Under the pieces are notes generated by a model. It searched no databases. It was not told where the DNA came from and was given only the letters and a program-made list of their open reading frames with translations. A DNA stretch of 64,000 nucleotides, from the NCBI GenBank assembly GCA_032622095.1, contig CP136069.1, positions 87,258,958 to 87,322,957 of the forward strand, given 5' to 3'. Source of the stretch: Siphonodentalium dalli (lineage: Eukaryota; Mollusca; Scaphopoda; Gadilida; Siphonodentaliidae). The first letter of the stretch is position 1, and each line of letters begins with the position of its first letter. Made by a program: the position numbers and the translations under genes. This document shows, piece by piece, positions 1 to 11,994 of the stretch.

Positions 1-60
1 GACAAGTTCTCAGAGGAGTCGGGGCATTGAATAGGCTTCAGACATATAGGGTCTGAATTT

Positions 61-131
61 GTAGATCATCCCATGAATCTCTACTCTGGCTAACACCTGT
101 ACGTAGAGTAGAGATTCATGGCATGATCTAC
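61..131. repeat. 27-bp-arm hairpin
   Basis: The arms at 61-87 and 105-131 are reverse complements with one mismatch and a 17-nt loop. No target duplication or protein is associated. It could be a very short hairpin MITE or a relic. Confidence 0.75.
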
Positions 132-306
132 GTCGATCACTGATAAACATGGGTATACTTTATCACGATTTTTCCTTTCCTGATCTGGGTGCCTTTATCA
201 CAATTTCATGAACCTGGGTACCTTTATCAAAAAACAAAATGATGACAGTGACCAATTCAGCTATCCTAGCTCTGAATTCAGCTATATATTTATATAGCCT
301 CTAGCT

Positions 307-906
307 GGTAAGTTTTATGCAACATGACAAAATATTGAAAATGCGCATAAAAAATAAGCTACCGTTATCGATGACAACATATAGTTTCTAAATGATTGAA
401 TCGGGCATTATTACTTCAACAAAGTCCTGCCAGTACTTTACAGTAAATTTTATTTGAAATGAAATGCTACTAGAAGTGTTCCATAAGGTCACATCGGCAT
501 CGCGATGCGCCGTTATTAATGATCACTCACTCATGCTAGTATACCATTACATTTATGATTTTTAATGGACTCAATTAAATATTTATATACATAATTTAAA
601 TGCAACTTCTGCTTATGGCTTCCGGTTTTGGAAGATGTGAATGCTTTTTTTATGAAAATACTTGTCAAACTCAATAAAAAATAATTTATACAAAAAAATA
701 GTACCTGGTATATATCCGAACTTTACAATCGTAAATAATTCTGCTACAAAGCATAATTACTTTTGTAAGGAGAGGCAGAACTTTGTCAAAATAAGCACAC
801 ATGTACCGGTGTCACCAGATTCTTTCAATTAGAATTTTAATTAAGAGATCGAAAAACCGTTTTGATATGGATTTTCCCAATTCTGTCATGTTGCATAAAA
901 CTTACC
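307..906. repeat. Perfect 23-bp inverted repeat bracketing 600 bp
   Basis: The sequence at 307-329 is the exact reverse complement of 884-906. If the MITE at 915-1393 is removed, the complementarity continues outward through GAATTCAGC-type sequence at about 240-306 and 1398-1440. This suggests an older terminal-inverted-repeat element. Its AATTCAGCT-rich ends resemble those of the element at 34412-35593. Confidence 0.6.
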
Positions 907-914
907 GACTTTAA

Positions 915-1393
915 AGGTACTCAATCCGTAAAGAGGGTCCCCATCTCAACAGATTCCAACAACAACAATCCGATCAGAGGGTCCTATATTACTATTTCTT
1001 TGGCTTTGGGGGTAAAAAATATTTGATTCGAGTCGAGGAACCCATCAAACAAAGCTCAGAGTTATTAGATATTGATTTTTTAAATTTGTTAATTGCTCGA
1101 GATGAGTACTAATAACTGCCGTCAATTTGGTAACCTGCTCGAAATTTTACGCCAAAACTCTATTCAAACAGACAAGGATGGATAACTCTATAATCAAGTG
1201 GTAATAATAACGAAATTTTGACTGTCTTCTGGGCCAGAAAGAATTCCCGATAATGAAAAATAATAGATTTCTAAAATCGATATCTAACAAATCTGAGCTT
1301 TGATGGGTGACTTCCTCGACTCGAATCAAATATTTTTGACCCCCGAAGCCATTGAAATAGTAATTGAGAGGAGTTTTATCGGATTGAGTACCT
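915..1393. mobile_element. TTAA-flanked hairpin MITE (copy a), piggyBac-type
   Basis: The element starts AGGTACTCAATCCG and ends CGGATTGAGTACCT, with TTAA on both sides (911-914 and 1394-1397). TTAA target duplications are the hallmark of piggyBac transposition. It is about 480 bp, partly self-complementary, and encodes no transposase. Related copies lie at 4071-4539, 26514-26747 (half), 28955-29425 and 50312-56738 (split by a LINE). Open frames in it are shared between copies and are repeat artefacts. Confidence 0.8.
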
Positions 1394-1397
1394 TTAA

Positions 1398-2036
1398 GGT
1401 ATAATCTATTGCTGAATTCAGCAGGGCTGGCTCATGTGCAGAATTCTGACTTATGATATACAGGGTGGTCCAATTTGCACATAATGTGGAATCGAGCTAT
1501 ATCAGTTTATCATAAAACTTTATTAGTTCAAAGCTAGATCATATTTATTTCTGTCACCTAATGTTTGATTTACATATTTTGATATGAGAATACTAAATAT
1601 TTTCAAGCAGGAATAATGTTTTTGAACCGAAAATGGACTTTTGTCAAGTTTTGATGATTATACTTTGAACATACTCTGGGACAGTTTTGTAATCTGTATA
1701 TATTTCAGTGCAGGAACCTTACCGTTAGACGCACTGGTCCAGGTACTACTCCATGACCAAGTAACTTTATAACCCTATGGTGACTCTAGTAGTCCACAAT
1801 TGACATATCTTTATCCCCTAGATTTTAGACTAGGGACTCTAGTAGTGTTCTTTAACATGCATGCACCGAGGTGTGTACACGGGCCAACTATTAATGTCCA
1901 TGCCCGACCGGACAGCGTACAGCACACACAACAAAATACCTGAACAAACATTGTAATGGGGATGAAGCCGCCATTTTGAATTTGGATCTTTATTCAGTGA
2001 TCTCGAATACGACTTTTCAGCCAGCTGATAAATACA
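1398..2036. other. No gene seen
   Basis: AT-rich spacer containing the right end of the eroded element to about 1440. Nothing else is supported. Confidence 0.5.
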
Positions 2037-2201
2037 TGTTATCGCTGCAGTGAATTGATCTGGGCGAAGTATCACGTCGAGTTGAAGAGGTCAGATCGCT
2101 GGATCAAACGAGCCGCCACAGGCGTCGAGTTTGATCCAGCAATCTGACCTCTTCAACGAGACGTGATGCAAAGCCCAGATCAATTCACTGCAGTGATAAC
2201 A
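2037..2201. repeat. Near-perfect palindrome with 73-bp arms
   Basis: The arms at 2037-2109 and 2129-2201 pair with few mismatches around a 19-nt loop. This is consistent with a hairpin (foldback) MITE. No protein or clear target duplication is seen. Confidence 0.8.
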
Positions 2202-2754
2202 GGTTTATTATATGACACGCTTTTTATTTAAAATGCACAATTAATTATGAAATGAAACCATATGAAGGCCACTAGGAACAAGAATAAACAAGGAACTATT
2301 TGTATAATAAATCGTCCGACTCTTTACGGACATGCGCAGTATGCGAGATAGAAAAGGGTGGTATGACATCAGATCAAACTGTAGCTGATCCGATTGTCGG
2401 GAAGTGATCGCTTTACTATAGTGGTATTGGGGAAAGAAAAACAATAGTCATATAATAAAGTCACAAACTATGTATCTGACGAGTTTGATATTTGTTAGAA
2501 TATCCTGACCAGGTTGCAATTCCTGGTCCGCTAGCTACTGGTACCTCTCGGCTACCGACTTTCCTTCAAACTTCATAAAATCACATTATTTTGGAAAGTG
2601 ATTAGTTGTCCTCAGACTCAGCATCAATCGTTGCCAAAAGATTGAGAAATTACCAATTGGATCTCCCTATTTTGTAGAAATAGAACATTTCATAACAAAA
2701 CAATATAGCTCGGTTTGCACATTGTGTGGAGTCAGATTTGCGTATGAGCCAGAC
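2202..2754. other. No gene seen
   Basis: AT-rich spacer between the palindrome and the 7.1-kb hAT-like element. No coding signal is seen. Confidence 0.5.
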
Positions 2755-4070
2755 CTGTTCAACGGTGTGACGATTTGCAGTAGGTCCCTATTTGCGGAGA
2801 TCCCTTTGCGGAGGTCCCCGAATTCGCGGAGGTCCCCTAAAATGGCAGAAATATGTTGATTTTAATGAGGGAACGGGTGTGTATATGTCAATTGATACGT
2901 ATTTTAAACAAATAACAACATGATCATCATAATAGTGGTTTGTTCTATCAATTATAAGCGCCGAGTTCACTTGGTGCAAATCAATACGACGTTAAATATT
3001 CACTATATAGATCTATGTCCTTGTATACCAGAAGGACTCCTTAAATTGTGAATAAGATGAATATTTATTAGGTGTTATCTATTTAGTCAATCAAATAATA
3101 TTATTCATTAGCTAGTGCCTAAATTTACACTCCCGGAGATTGCTGCACGGGTGTCCTGATCACGCTAAATAAATCGCGGAGGTCCCTCAAATCGCATTCA
3201 TATTTCACGTAGTTCCTTCTAAAGTGGCAAAACGAACAACCTCAAAGAAGGAAGGTGGTGTATATTGGCTACTAGCAGGGTTACCTGGGGTTGCCCAGGT
3301 TAAAGTGATGTGAAACCCTCTGCATTATGTGGATATTTGGTGGGAATAGAGTATACTCTTGCTCAAAGTGTTACACGCATTCTCATAAATTGTATATCCA
3401 AATAGCATCACAAAACATGATTCTTGAACATGGAATATAAGTAGTGGCCCACCTTGTCGATTGTCATTTTGTTTATCGCGATTAATCCGTTCCACCAATA
3501 AAGAAGTATTTATTCATTTAAAACTGCGTATACGTCAGACGTTATGACATGAAACATGAGCATCATAAACATATTAGTTCGCAAAAATAAAAGACGACCA
3601 TTAGGTTTTACATATACAGTGATGAATCAATCAATCTAGTGGGTTAGACTACGATTTTGAGGGCACCTGGCTATCATATCTCCATGAAGATACAGATGTT
3701 TTAAAGAAATGTATAGGTGCTCCTCTGTCCATGGAGCTATAGATTACTGAAATATTCTTAATTTAAAAGAAATGTTGCTATGAAAGTATATCAGCTACAT
3801 GTGCCCGACACAGAGCGAGATTTTGAGTGGTTTATTGTAATTTGTTTGTGGAAACTATATTGAATGGAACTTACTCCATTGTGTTGTAATATATACATGG
3901 TCCATTCTAATATGCAATGCTCTGACGGTTCGAGGTCTCCCAATTTGCAAGAATATGTGTATATCTTAGGCCAAAAAAAATATATTTGTTTCCTATTACG
4001 GTGCCAAAAAATTCCAGGTAGGTAGGTAGGGATTTTTGTAATATTTTTTATTTTTCCCCCGAATAGTTAA

Positions 4071-4539
4071 AGGTACTCAATCCGATAAAACTCCTCTCAA
4101 TTACTATTTCAATGGCTTCGGGGGTCAAAAATATTTGATTCGAGTCGAGGAAGTCACCCATCAAAGCTCAGATTTGTTAGATATCGATTTTAGAAATCTA
4201 TTATTTTTCATTATCGGGAATACTATCTGGCCCAGAACTCAGTCAAAATTGCGTTAAAATTACCACTTGATTTTAGAGTTATCCATCCTTGTCTGTTTGA
4301 ATAGATTTGGAGTACACATCCAGAGCAGTTTACGGCAGTTATTAGTACTCATCTCGAGAACATAACAAATTTCAAAAATCAATATCTAATAACTCTGAGC
4401 TTTGTTTGATGGGTTCCTCGACTCGAATCAAATATTTTTTACCCCCAAAGCCAAAGAAATAGTAATATAGGACCCTCTGATCGGATTGTTGTTGTTGGAA
4501 TCTGTTGAGATGGGGACCCTCTTTACGGATTGAGTACCT
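4071..4539. mobile_element. TTAA-flanked hairpin MITE (copy b)
   Basis: Same family as the copy at 915-1393 but in the opposite orientation. TTAA lies at 4067-4070 and 4540-4543, with the same AGGTACTCAATCCG terminal repeats. It is nested in the 7.1-kb hAT-like element. Confidence 0.8.
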
Positions 4540-4543
4540 TTAA

Positions 4544-5884
4544 GAAGTACATTAATGCTTATTCTTTATACTTGTGTTAAGGCTGTCCATGTATATTGCA
4601 AGTAAGCAGTTAATGTAGCTCAATAATATGATAAGTATTTTCAAATGCCTCCCAGGCACCCAACTATGCAGCTATATTGTAATTATTCTCTCAGTTTAGA
4701 TTGTGGTGGTACATCTTCCTCAGAGCACAATATTGACATATCAACAGGCCCAAGACTAAACACCATAATAGGGCTTTTCTATGACTTTATAATAACATAA
4801 CTTGTATGAAATTAAATCAAACCTCACCTAAATATTTGGTCATACACCTCAGGACCTAAGACACCCCTCCACTGGCAGGATATCTCACATGTGCATCAGA
4901 CACATTGCACAGGGTGTAAATGTTCCTCAGACACCCCTCAATTGCATTGAAATATAAAGTCCCACGCCACACTGAAAATGGTACCACAGGCCACACCTTG
5001 ACTGATCTACCACACCTCAGCATTCAAATTGCCCCCAACTTTGAAGTTCCTTATACACACTGGCATTTGCATGCTTGTAAGTTGTACATGTATACACCCA
5101 AACAAACCAATAGATAATTTCAGGTGCTTTTTTTAGTGGCCATCCCAGAAGGGTGTTTGATATGGTAGGCATGCAGTCATCTTTATACTGTCTGTATACA
5201 TACAGTACTAATAACTATGCATGAACACTATGAATCCTTGATTGACTGGAGAGAGGAACTTTAAATTCTGATATACCGGTAGAAAGTTTTCTACATGTAT
5301 ATTGCTCTCTAACAGATAAGACTTCTCCCCACAAGACATGGGAGTTGAACAACCAAGATTACCACAGGCAGGTTTTAAAGACTGCAAAATTGGGATTCAA
5401 CCACAAATGGACATGTATTTTAATAGAAGTAAATTGTTTTTGAAAATTCCATCTAAAATTATTGCTGCTAAATGTAAACATAGTATATAGTACTATATAT
5501 TTAGGGATACAGATGTGCTTACATGCCAATTTTCAGGCATTAAAAAAAAAAAAGGTTTTGGGTTGAAATTTGAAAAAAAGTCCAGGTCGGCCCAATTTCG
5601 GGCAGGTCGGTCGGGTAACCGGAAACACAGTTGTTTTTTTTTTGGCCTTAAATAAAATGATAAATATACATTTTATGCTTTGTTCTATGTATCAGGATTG
5701 CTAGCTCATTATATGTTTTTAACTGCACGATTTGATTCCTCGTACCATTTGAGAAGGTGTATGAATTTGATGGTAATTTGCACTAACCATATCTTTTTAT
5801 CAGTTTTGGTGACCCTACTCTCCTATTTCAGACTGAAGCGGCGCTACTTTTGTCACCATTAAACCACACACTTAGACTCATTAT
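4544..5884. other. Interior of the 7.1-kb element, no gene seen
   Basis: AT-rich sequence without a convincing ORF. A GGTCGGTCGGGTAACCGGAAAC tract near 5590-5625 lies between A- and T-runs. It resembles, in inverted sense, the tract at 50000-50075, so it is probably a remnant of that repeat family. Confidence 0.4.
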
Positions 5885-7450
5885 GGAAATGCATATATAT
5901 ATACAACTGGTAAAAAATTGGCGAGTATACAAATTCGTATCAAATTTAGGGCCCATATATCTCTCGCCAATACGGCACCAATTTGGCGTATCTAAACCAC
6001 ACGATTAGATTCCTCGTATCACGGAGAAGAATATGTATCAATCTGGTGAAAATAGGCGCTAATATTATATTTATCAATTTTTTTTCCCCTCTCCCCTTCC
6101 ATGCATCCCTGACGCAAACGGCGCCATTTTTGACATATATAAACCACACCATTAAATGCCTCATATCATGGGAATGATTATCAATAAGTTTCATGGCAAT
6201 CGGCGACAAAAATTTGTTCTGCCCCTCCCCTGTTCTGCCTCTGACAACAACGGCGTCACTTTAAAACATTCTAACCCACACCATTATCTTTCTTGTAAAA
6301 AGTTACCGCTAGTAGACCCCTTTGGTGCCATCTAGATGGCCCATCGGTGCTAAAATTAGATTGCTCAATTTTGGTGCCCCTCTCCCCTTCCGTGCATCCC
6401 TGACTCGAACGGTGCCAATTTTGATATATTTAAACCACAATATTAGATTCCTTATTTCATGGGGATGATTATATATAAGTTTCGTGGCAATCGGCAACGA
6501 AAAATATTTCTGCCCCTCCCCTTTTCTGCCCCTGACAACCACAGGGTCACTTTAGAACATTCTAACTCACACCATTATCTTTCTTGTAAAAAGTTACCCC
6601 TAGTAGACCCCTTTGGTGCCATTTAGATGGCCCATCGGTGCTCAAATTAGTTTGATCAATTTTGGTGCCCCTCTCCCCTTCCGTGCATCCCTGACTCCAA
6701 CAGCGCCACTTTTGACATATTTAAACCACACTATTAGATTCCTTATATCACGGGATGATTATATATAAGTTTCGTGGCAATCGGCGACAAAAAATATTTC
6801 TGCCCCTCCCCCTTTTGTCCCTGACAACAGCGGCGTCACTTTAGAACCATTATCTTTCTCGTAAAAAGTTACCCCTAGTAGAGCCGATGGGGTCATTGTC
6901 ACAAGGCTCCGGTCACATTCGTAGCCAACTTTTTAAATCGATCACAAATGTAGCCAGCTTTTCGCCGGCGATCACATTTGTAGCCAGCTTTTCTAATTCC
7001 ATGCTTTATATGGCGCGAAATATGACGTCATACCGTTCGTGACTAAAATGCCGACGTCATGCTCCAGAAATGACTTCGTTTATCAACTTATATTGAAAAA
7101 TAATTCGAGCATTCTAACGACATTGATCGGAAACCTCGAGTTATTAGATGAACTAATATCACATTAAAGTTCAAGTTGTTTTTCGTCTATGAACTCAGAA
7201 AAATGAGATTAACCTAATCTTGTTCGTTGAGGCTTGAATGAATATGAAAAGCTGGCTACAAATGTGATCGCCATAGAAAAGCTGGCTACATTTGTGATCG
7301 ATTTAAAAAGCTGGCTACGAATGTGACCGGAGCCTTGTGACAATGACCACATCAGCCCTAGTAGACCCCTTTGGTGCCATCTAGATGGTCCATTGTGAAT
7401 TTCTATAGAACACATACAGACAGACAGACAGTCGCAAATATAGATATAAA
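5885..7450. repeat. Tandem modules of about 300 bp with terminal (CAGA)n
   Basis: Recurring blocks contain GCCCCTCTCCCCTTCC, TGACTCGAACGGTGCC-like, TCGTGGCAATCGGC and CCTAGTAGACCCCTTTGG. Copies start near 6070, 6370 and 6668. The last is split by the MITE at 6883-7357 and ends in CAGACAGACAGACAG and ATATAGATATAA. A tandem core followed by a tetranucleotide tract suggests a pearl/HINE-like element. ORFs of 64-87 aa here are repeat artefacts. Confidence 0.6.
6883..7357. mobile_element. 475-bp hAT-like MITE with subterminal repeats
   Basis: The target duplication CTAGTAGA is present at 6875-6882 and 7358-7365. The terminal inverted repeats include GGTCATTGTCACAAGGCTCC. Each end carries reiterated GATCACAAATGTAGCCAGC-type units (about 36 bp, two to three per end) in inverted orientation. 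No ORF is seen. The insertion split one unit of the surrounding 300-bp tandem array. Confidence 0.8.
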
Positions 7451-7559
7451 ATAGTTAATACATATTCTTCAATGAATAATAAATAATAATGGTTTAATTC
7501 ATCAATATAAATTCACTGAACTCCCAATTCAAATTCAACCCGCATTATCCGTAAACCCA

Positions 7560-8046
7560 ACAAAAAAGATTTTTAACTTTAAAGAAAAATTCGGACTAAT
7601 AATATCGATATGGTGTCACAAGAAGCTTGTACAGAAAAAATTATTCAAATATTTGTTAAAGTTATTAAGTCGGACAGAATTTACTAAGTCAAAATAAGTC
7701 TGAGCCAATCCCTAGCCGCATCATGTAGAGAGGGTATTGTGAGAAGCATGTATACCAAAAATTATTGAAATTGGTTCATATTTGTTAAAGTTATTAAGTC
7801 GGACAAAATAAGTCAAAAATGAGGCGTAACTTTAAAAAAAAAGTCGGACAAAACCGCAATTAGCATCATGCGGAGAGGCAGTCCTAAGGAGATTGCATAC
7901 ACAAAATTATTGAAATCGGTTCATAATTGTTTGAGTTATGAGGTCGGACGGACGGACAGACACACGGAGGGAGAAAGCGTGACGGATGGACGGACGGATG
8001 CAGTCAATCCAATATACCCCTGTTTTCTTCGAAAGTGGGGGTATAA
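7560..8046 (+). mobile_element. Pearl/HINE-like element: tandem core, (ACGG)n, 3' hairpin
   Basis: Three diverged modules containing TTATTGAAAT..GGTTCAT and GTTATTAAGTCGGAC occur near 7639, 7758 and 7906. They are followed by GGACGGACGGACAGAC and GACGGATGGACGGACGG tracts (about 7945-8000). A terminal hairpin follows near 8011-8043 (TATACCCC..GGGGGTATA). This order matches the known layout of bivalve pearl elements, which are non-autonomous Helitron-like. No protein is encoded. Confidence 0.6.
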
Positions 8047-8119
8047 TAATCAATATTTTCCATCTTATTCTCAAATTAAAGGGGACGTCCGGGCATGCTA
8101 ATATATAGAACACGTATGT

Positions 8120-9500
8120 CATGGGGACCTCTGCAAATTCTTATCGCCATTTTCAATCTCTGCAAAAGGGACCTCCGCGAATATAATTGATGAATTGAGC
8201 CAATATTATTTATTATTCGTTGAAGAATATGTATTAACTAGGCAATATAAACAACTTTCTTTATTTAAAGTTGTGTATTTTGCCAATTTAGAGGGAACTC
8301 CGCAAATTCTTATCGCCATTTTCAATCTCCGCGAATATAGTTGATGAATTAGGCCATTATTGTTTACTATTCATTGAAGAATATATATTAACTAGGAAAT
8401 ATACCAAACTTTCCTTATTTAAAGTTGTGTATTTTGTCAATTTAGAGAGACCTCCGCGAATTGTGAATGCGAGCTGAAGGACATCCGCGCAGTTTAATTT
8501 GCACGAAAGGAACACACACCCAACGTTCTCCTGGAGTACATAATGTATACATATTTTCCATCTTATTCCGAAATTAAAGGGGACCTCCGGGCATGCTAAT
8601 ATATACGACACGTATGTCATGGGGACCTCTGCAAATTCTTATCTTAATTGGCTGAATAACATCAATATTCTTCATCTTATTCACAGATTATAATGGGACC
8701 TCCGGACATGCAATGGCACGTATATATGGGGTCTTCCATATTTTTTTTTTATCACGGTATAATATTCAATCTCCACAAAGGGACCTCCGCTAATATAAAT
8801 AATTGGTGAATAAAACCATTATTATCTATTATTCGTTGAATATGTGTTAACAGTAGCCAGTATACACCACGTTCCTTCTTTAAAGTTGTTTATTTTGCCA
8901 ATTAGAGGGACCTCTGCAAATTGTGAATGCGATGGAGTTCAGGAGTATTCTTATTCATAAATTATAAAGGGACCTATATAGTTCCGGTCATACATGGGCG
9001 CGCACGCACACATGGGGACCCCGGCAAATTTTTATCGCCATTTTCAATGTCCGCAAAGGGACCTCCGCGAATATATTGATTAATTAAACCATTATTATTT
9101 ATTATTCATTTGCAGAATATGTATTGATATACACCACTAAGCTTCCTTCTTTAAAGTTGTTTGTTTTGCCAATTTAGAGGGACCTCCATCTTATTCTCAA
9201 AAAACGTTATAAAGAATAATATTATTTAATTGGCTGAATAACATCAATCTTATTCACAGATTATAATGGCCTATTAATGGGACCTCCATGCATGCATGGA
9301 CATACATGTATATATGGGGTCTTCCACATTTTTTTTTATGTATTTGCGCGATCGTAACACACACGCACAGCGTTCTCCTGGAGTACGGTATATAATGTAA
9401 TTCCCTTCTTTAAAGTTTGTCTAGAGGTACCTCCGCGAATTATGAATGCGAGTTTACAGATTTCTGCATCATAATTTGATTGATCGGGACATCCACACAG
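8120..9500. repeat. Tandem reiterations of a GGACCTCCGCGAAT block
   Basis: Units of roughly 200-300 bp recur from about 8120, 8290, 8570, 8890 and 9050 onward. They contain TTATCGCCATTTTCAATCTC, GGACCTCCGCGAATATA and TTTAAAGTTGT. The GACCTCCGC motif is also in the terminal repeats of the enclosing 7.1-kb element, so the array looks like internal amplification of terminal sequence. Confidence 0.65.
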
Positions 9501-9908
9501 CATTCACCGGAAGTATATAAATAGGCGCTAGCTAATGAATAATATTATTTGATTGACTGAATAACATCTATGCAGTACCGGTATACATGCTTAATTTTAT
9601 TTACAAATTTAAGGGATACTCCTCAACTCCTGGCATATACAGGACATATAGGCCCATAGCGAATGTATATCATTGTATCAATTTGTACCCATTGTGCTAC
9701 ACGAATATAATTGATAGAACAAGACCTAGTATTATCGATTTGTGTGTCGTTATTCATTTAAAATATGTTTCAATTGAAATATACACACACGTTCCTGCTT
9801 TAAATTCGTATCTTTGGCCCATTTTGGATGACCTCCGCAAATTGGTAACCTCCGCAATGGGTCTCCGCAAATAGGGACCTACTGCAAATCGTCGCACCCT
9901 CTGTTCAA

Positions 9909-10977
9909 TATGCAGCTTGGCCTGTTGGCTAGTATCAGGCTATTGTAGCTGAATTTCTCACTCAGATTCAGAATCAGTCAGACCTGACCACCTATTTGAT
10001 TAATTTACCTCCCTGATGCTATCAAATTTCTTATCTTTTGTCTCTGCGTCGTGTTCAGAAATTTGTTCTTTTGATGATGCAGTTTTTCGTTTCCTTTGCG
10101 ACATGATTTTGGTCTAATTTGAAAGAGAAATCTTCGACTTGTTGTTGATTGTAAACAAACGCACGTGGAAATTCTTTGGTTGTAACAAATATAGAAGCCG
10201 GAAACTGTACAAGAAACGAAATAAGTTTACCGGCGTTTACCGGATGGCTGTGAGATTAGTGCCTATTTTGGCATTCATTAGATAAAATATAAGAACAAAA
10301 CAATCAAAAATAATTGACAAGTGTTTAACTTTCTATTTTCTCCCAATTAATATTAAACAATTCAAATGATATCTATGTACATTATGCATACTTTGTGACA
10401 ATTAGTGATTTTCTGAATTTACTGAGCACTTCAAAGTGTGTGTTGCCGTGCTGTCTGGTCCACAGTGTATAATTCGGCCTGTCCTCTTGATTGAGTGAAT
10501 TTAACTTACGCTCCGCTCAACCATCGATCTATATAATATATATATAATATACGTCGATGGCTCAACTGAATGCAAATAAGCGAGAGAAGGTTTTGAAAAT
10601 TAATTCTGTTCATGTTTGATATTAAACATTCATGTTCATGTTTCATATTAAACATTCTGTTCATGTTTCGTATTCAAAGATCGATCTATACAAATTATGC
10701 GACTTCGGTGATCCGTCGACCGTAACGTCGAAATAATTTTCCTGATCCGGAAAATTGATTCAACGATGCGAATTGACGTCATATGTAAACATTACTGTGA
10801 CGTCGCCAAAGGATACCACCCACCAGTTTAGCTTGACCAACAACAATAAAATCCCTCTGTTCATTTATTTGGCGACAAAACTATAATCGAACGGAATCAG
10901 ACAATGAAATATGAAGAACCGTAATTTTAAAATATTTCTGAAAGGACCTCCTGTGACAACCGAGCAAGCTGCTTCAC
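9909..10977. other. Upstream region of the FAM78-like gene
   Basis: No coding frame is seen. A short palindrome (CCATCGA..TCGATGG around an AT core) lies near 10522-10561. Any promoter of the FAM78-like gene should lie here or further upstream, but I cannot point to a specific element. Confidence 0.4.
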
Positions 10978-11255
10978 ATGCTAAGAAAGAACTCAAGACG
11001 AGTCTGTCGATCCGTGCAAAATAGAACAATGGGATTGGACATGATTGCTGAAATGGGAAATTCCAACAACAGTCGAACGTCTAACAAACCAAAGAGTGTC
11101 TCTCCTCTAGACGAGATTGCCGTCGGTGTATCAAACCTCGAGGAGCTCAAAAACAAAATAGCCATTGTCAAAGTTGATACGCGTATTGACAATGAACCGA
11201 CTCATATTGACGAAAGTTCTGGGTCTGTTTTGAAATACAGAACACCCAACTTCAG
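10978..11255 (+). CDS. FAM78: FAM78-family protein, 5' coding exon (partial)
   Basis: This 92-codon open exon ends at a CAG/GTAGG donor in phase 2. Its C-terminal part reads VDTRIDNEPTHIDESSG then SVLKYRTPNFR. This matches the conserved FAM78 segment with an acidic TRIEE-like stretch followed by a VLRYKTP..F block. The N-terminal 45 residues (Ser/Asn/Arg-rich) are unlike vertebrate FAM78, so the start at 10978 is uncertain; internal ATGs at 11026 and 11041 are alternatives. FAM78 proteins are conserved in animals but have no established biochemical function. The family segment that should follow (a PP..GW.QAC..M.F.N.Y block of about 40 residues) is not seen before the next recognised exon. 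Confidence 0.7.
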
Positions 11256-11903
11256 GTAGGCCTATGCTTATAAGTTATATGGATATGTGAGTTAGGGGCC
11301 GATATAAAATATAAGCGTACCCGGTATATATATACATATATATATTAACAGCTCCACCCCACCCCGTGGGTATGTTAATTGTTATGTTCTACCGGTAGGG
11401 GAAACTGGGTGGATTGGGATATTTTTTCATCCAAGACTCATAGTCATAACTCAATTTGTGCTACATACCCATTTACTGTTGTTTTGTGTATGTATGATTT
11501 ATACATAATTCACTACCGGTACTGCAAATAATAGGACTGTATACAACTTCCAACGAGGGAAATTTGTTATGTGGTAACACACATTTATATAGTCGATAAT
11601 ATAAGGCTTTGTTGATACTTCCACTCAATCGGGGAGGAGTGGAACAAAGTTTCGATCCATAGGCCTGATAGGGCCAAATTCTAATCCGACAAGATAACTA
11701 TTAAAAAACGTTCTGTTGGGTGTCTGTAGTGTAGACATGTAGAAGAGAAAAGCAATCAGAAATGGTATTTTCCAAAGATCTGTTCAACTCTAATTTACTG
11801 TAACTAACCGTCCCAATGTACAACAAGCTACATATGTCCCACTCTACCCGACCCGGGCGACACCGTTGCGTCAATATTCTAGCAACATGACTATGCTAAG
11901 GCA

Positions 11904-11994
11904 CAGGGGCCTGTAACGCGCTCCGTTGTCCGCCCCCCTTTTGCACTGCCCATATACGCCGCCTCTATATACGCGCCTTCTTCGCGTTAATGGA
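11904..11994. repeat. Single arm of the GC-rich palindrome family
   Basis: This stretch, beginning CAGGGGCCTGTAACGCGCTC and ending CGCGTTAATGG, matches one arm of the full palindrome at 17961-18155. The partner arm is absent, so it is a half copy. Confidence 0.75.

Larger units (their letters stand above)
1..910. other. Intergenic, AT-rich, no gene seen
   Basis: No open frame with coding character is seen on either strand. The stretch holds a short hairpin (61-131) and the left part of an old inverted-repeat element (about 240-1440). Confidence 0.6.
2763..9900. mobile_element. 7.1-kb hAT-like non-autonomous element with long TIRs and 8-bp TSD
   Basis: The direct repeat CTGTTCAA occurs exactly at 2755-2762 and 9901-9908. 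Immediately inside, the left end (GACGATTTGCAGTAGGTCCC and onward) is the reverse complement of the right end. The match is good for roughly 200 bp (about 2763-2965 and 9695-9900), including GCGGAGGTCC blocks and the ATTGATAGAACA-like sequence. An 8-bp duplication and GGGTGCGAC-like tips are typical of hAT superfamily elements. No transposase ORF is visible. The interior contains two MITEs, tandem arrays and a pearl-like element, so the original was shorter and has grown by nested insertion. Confidence 0.75.
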
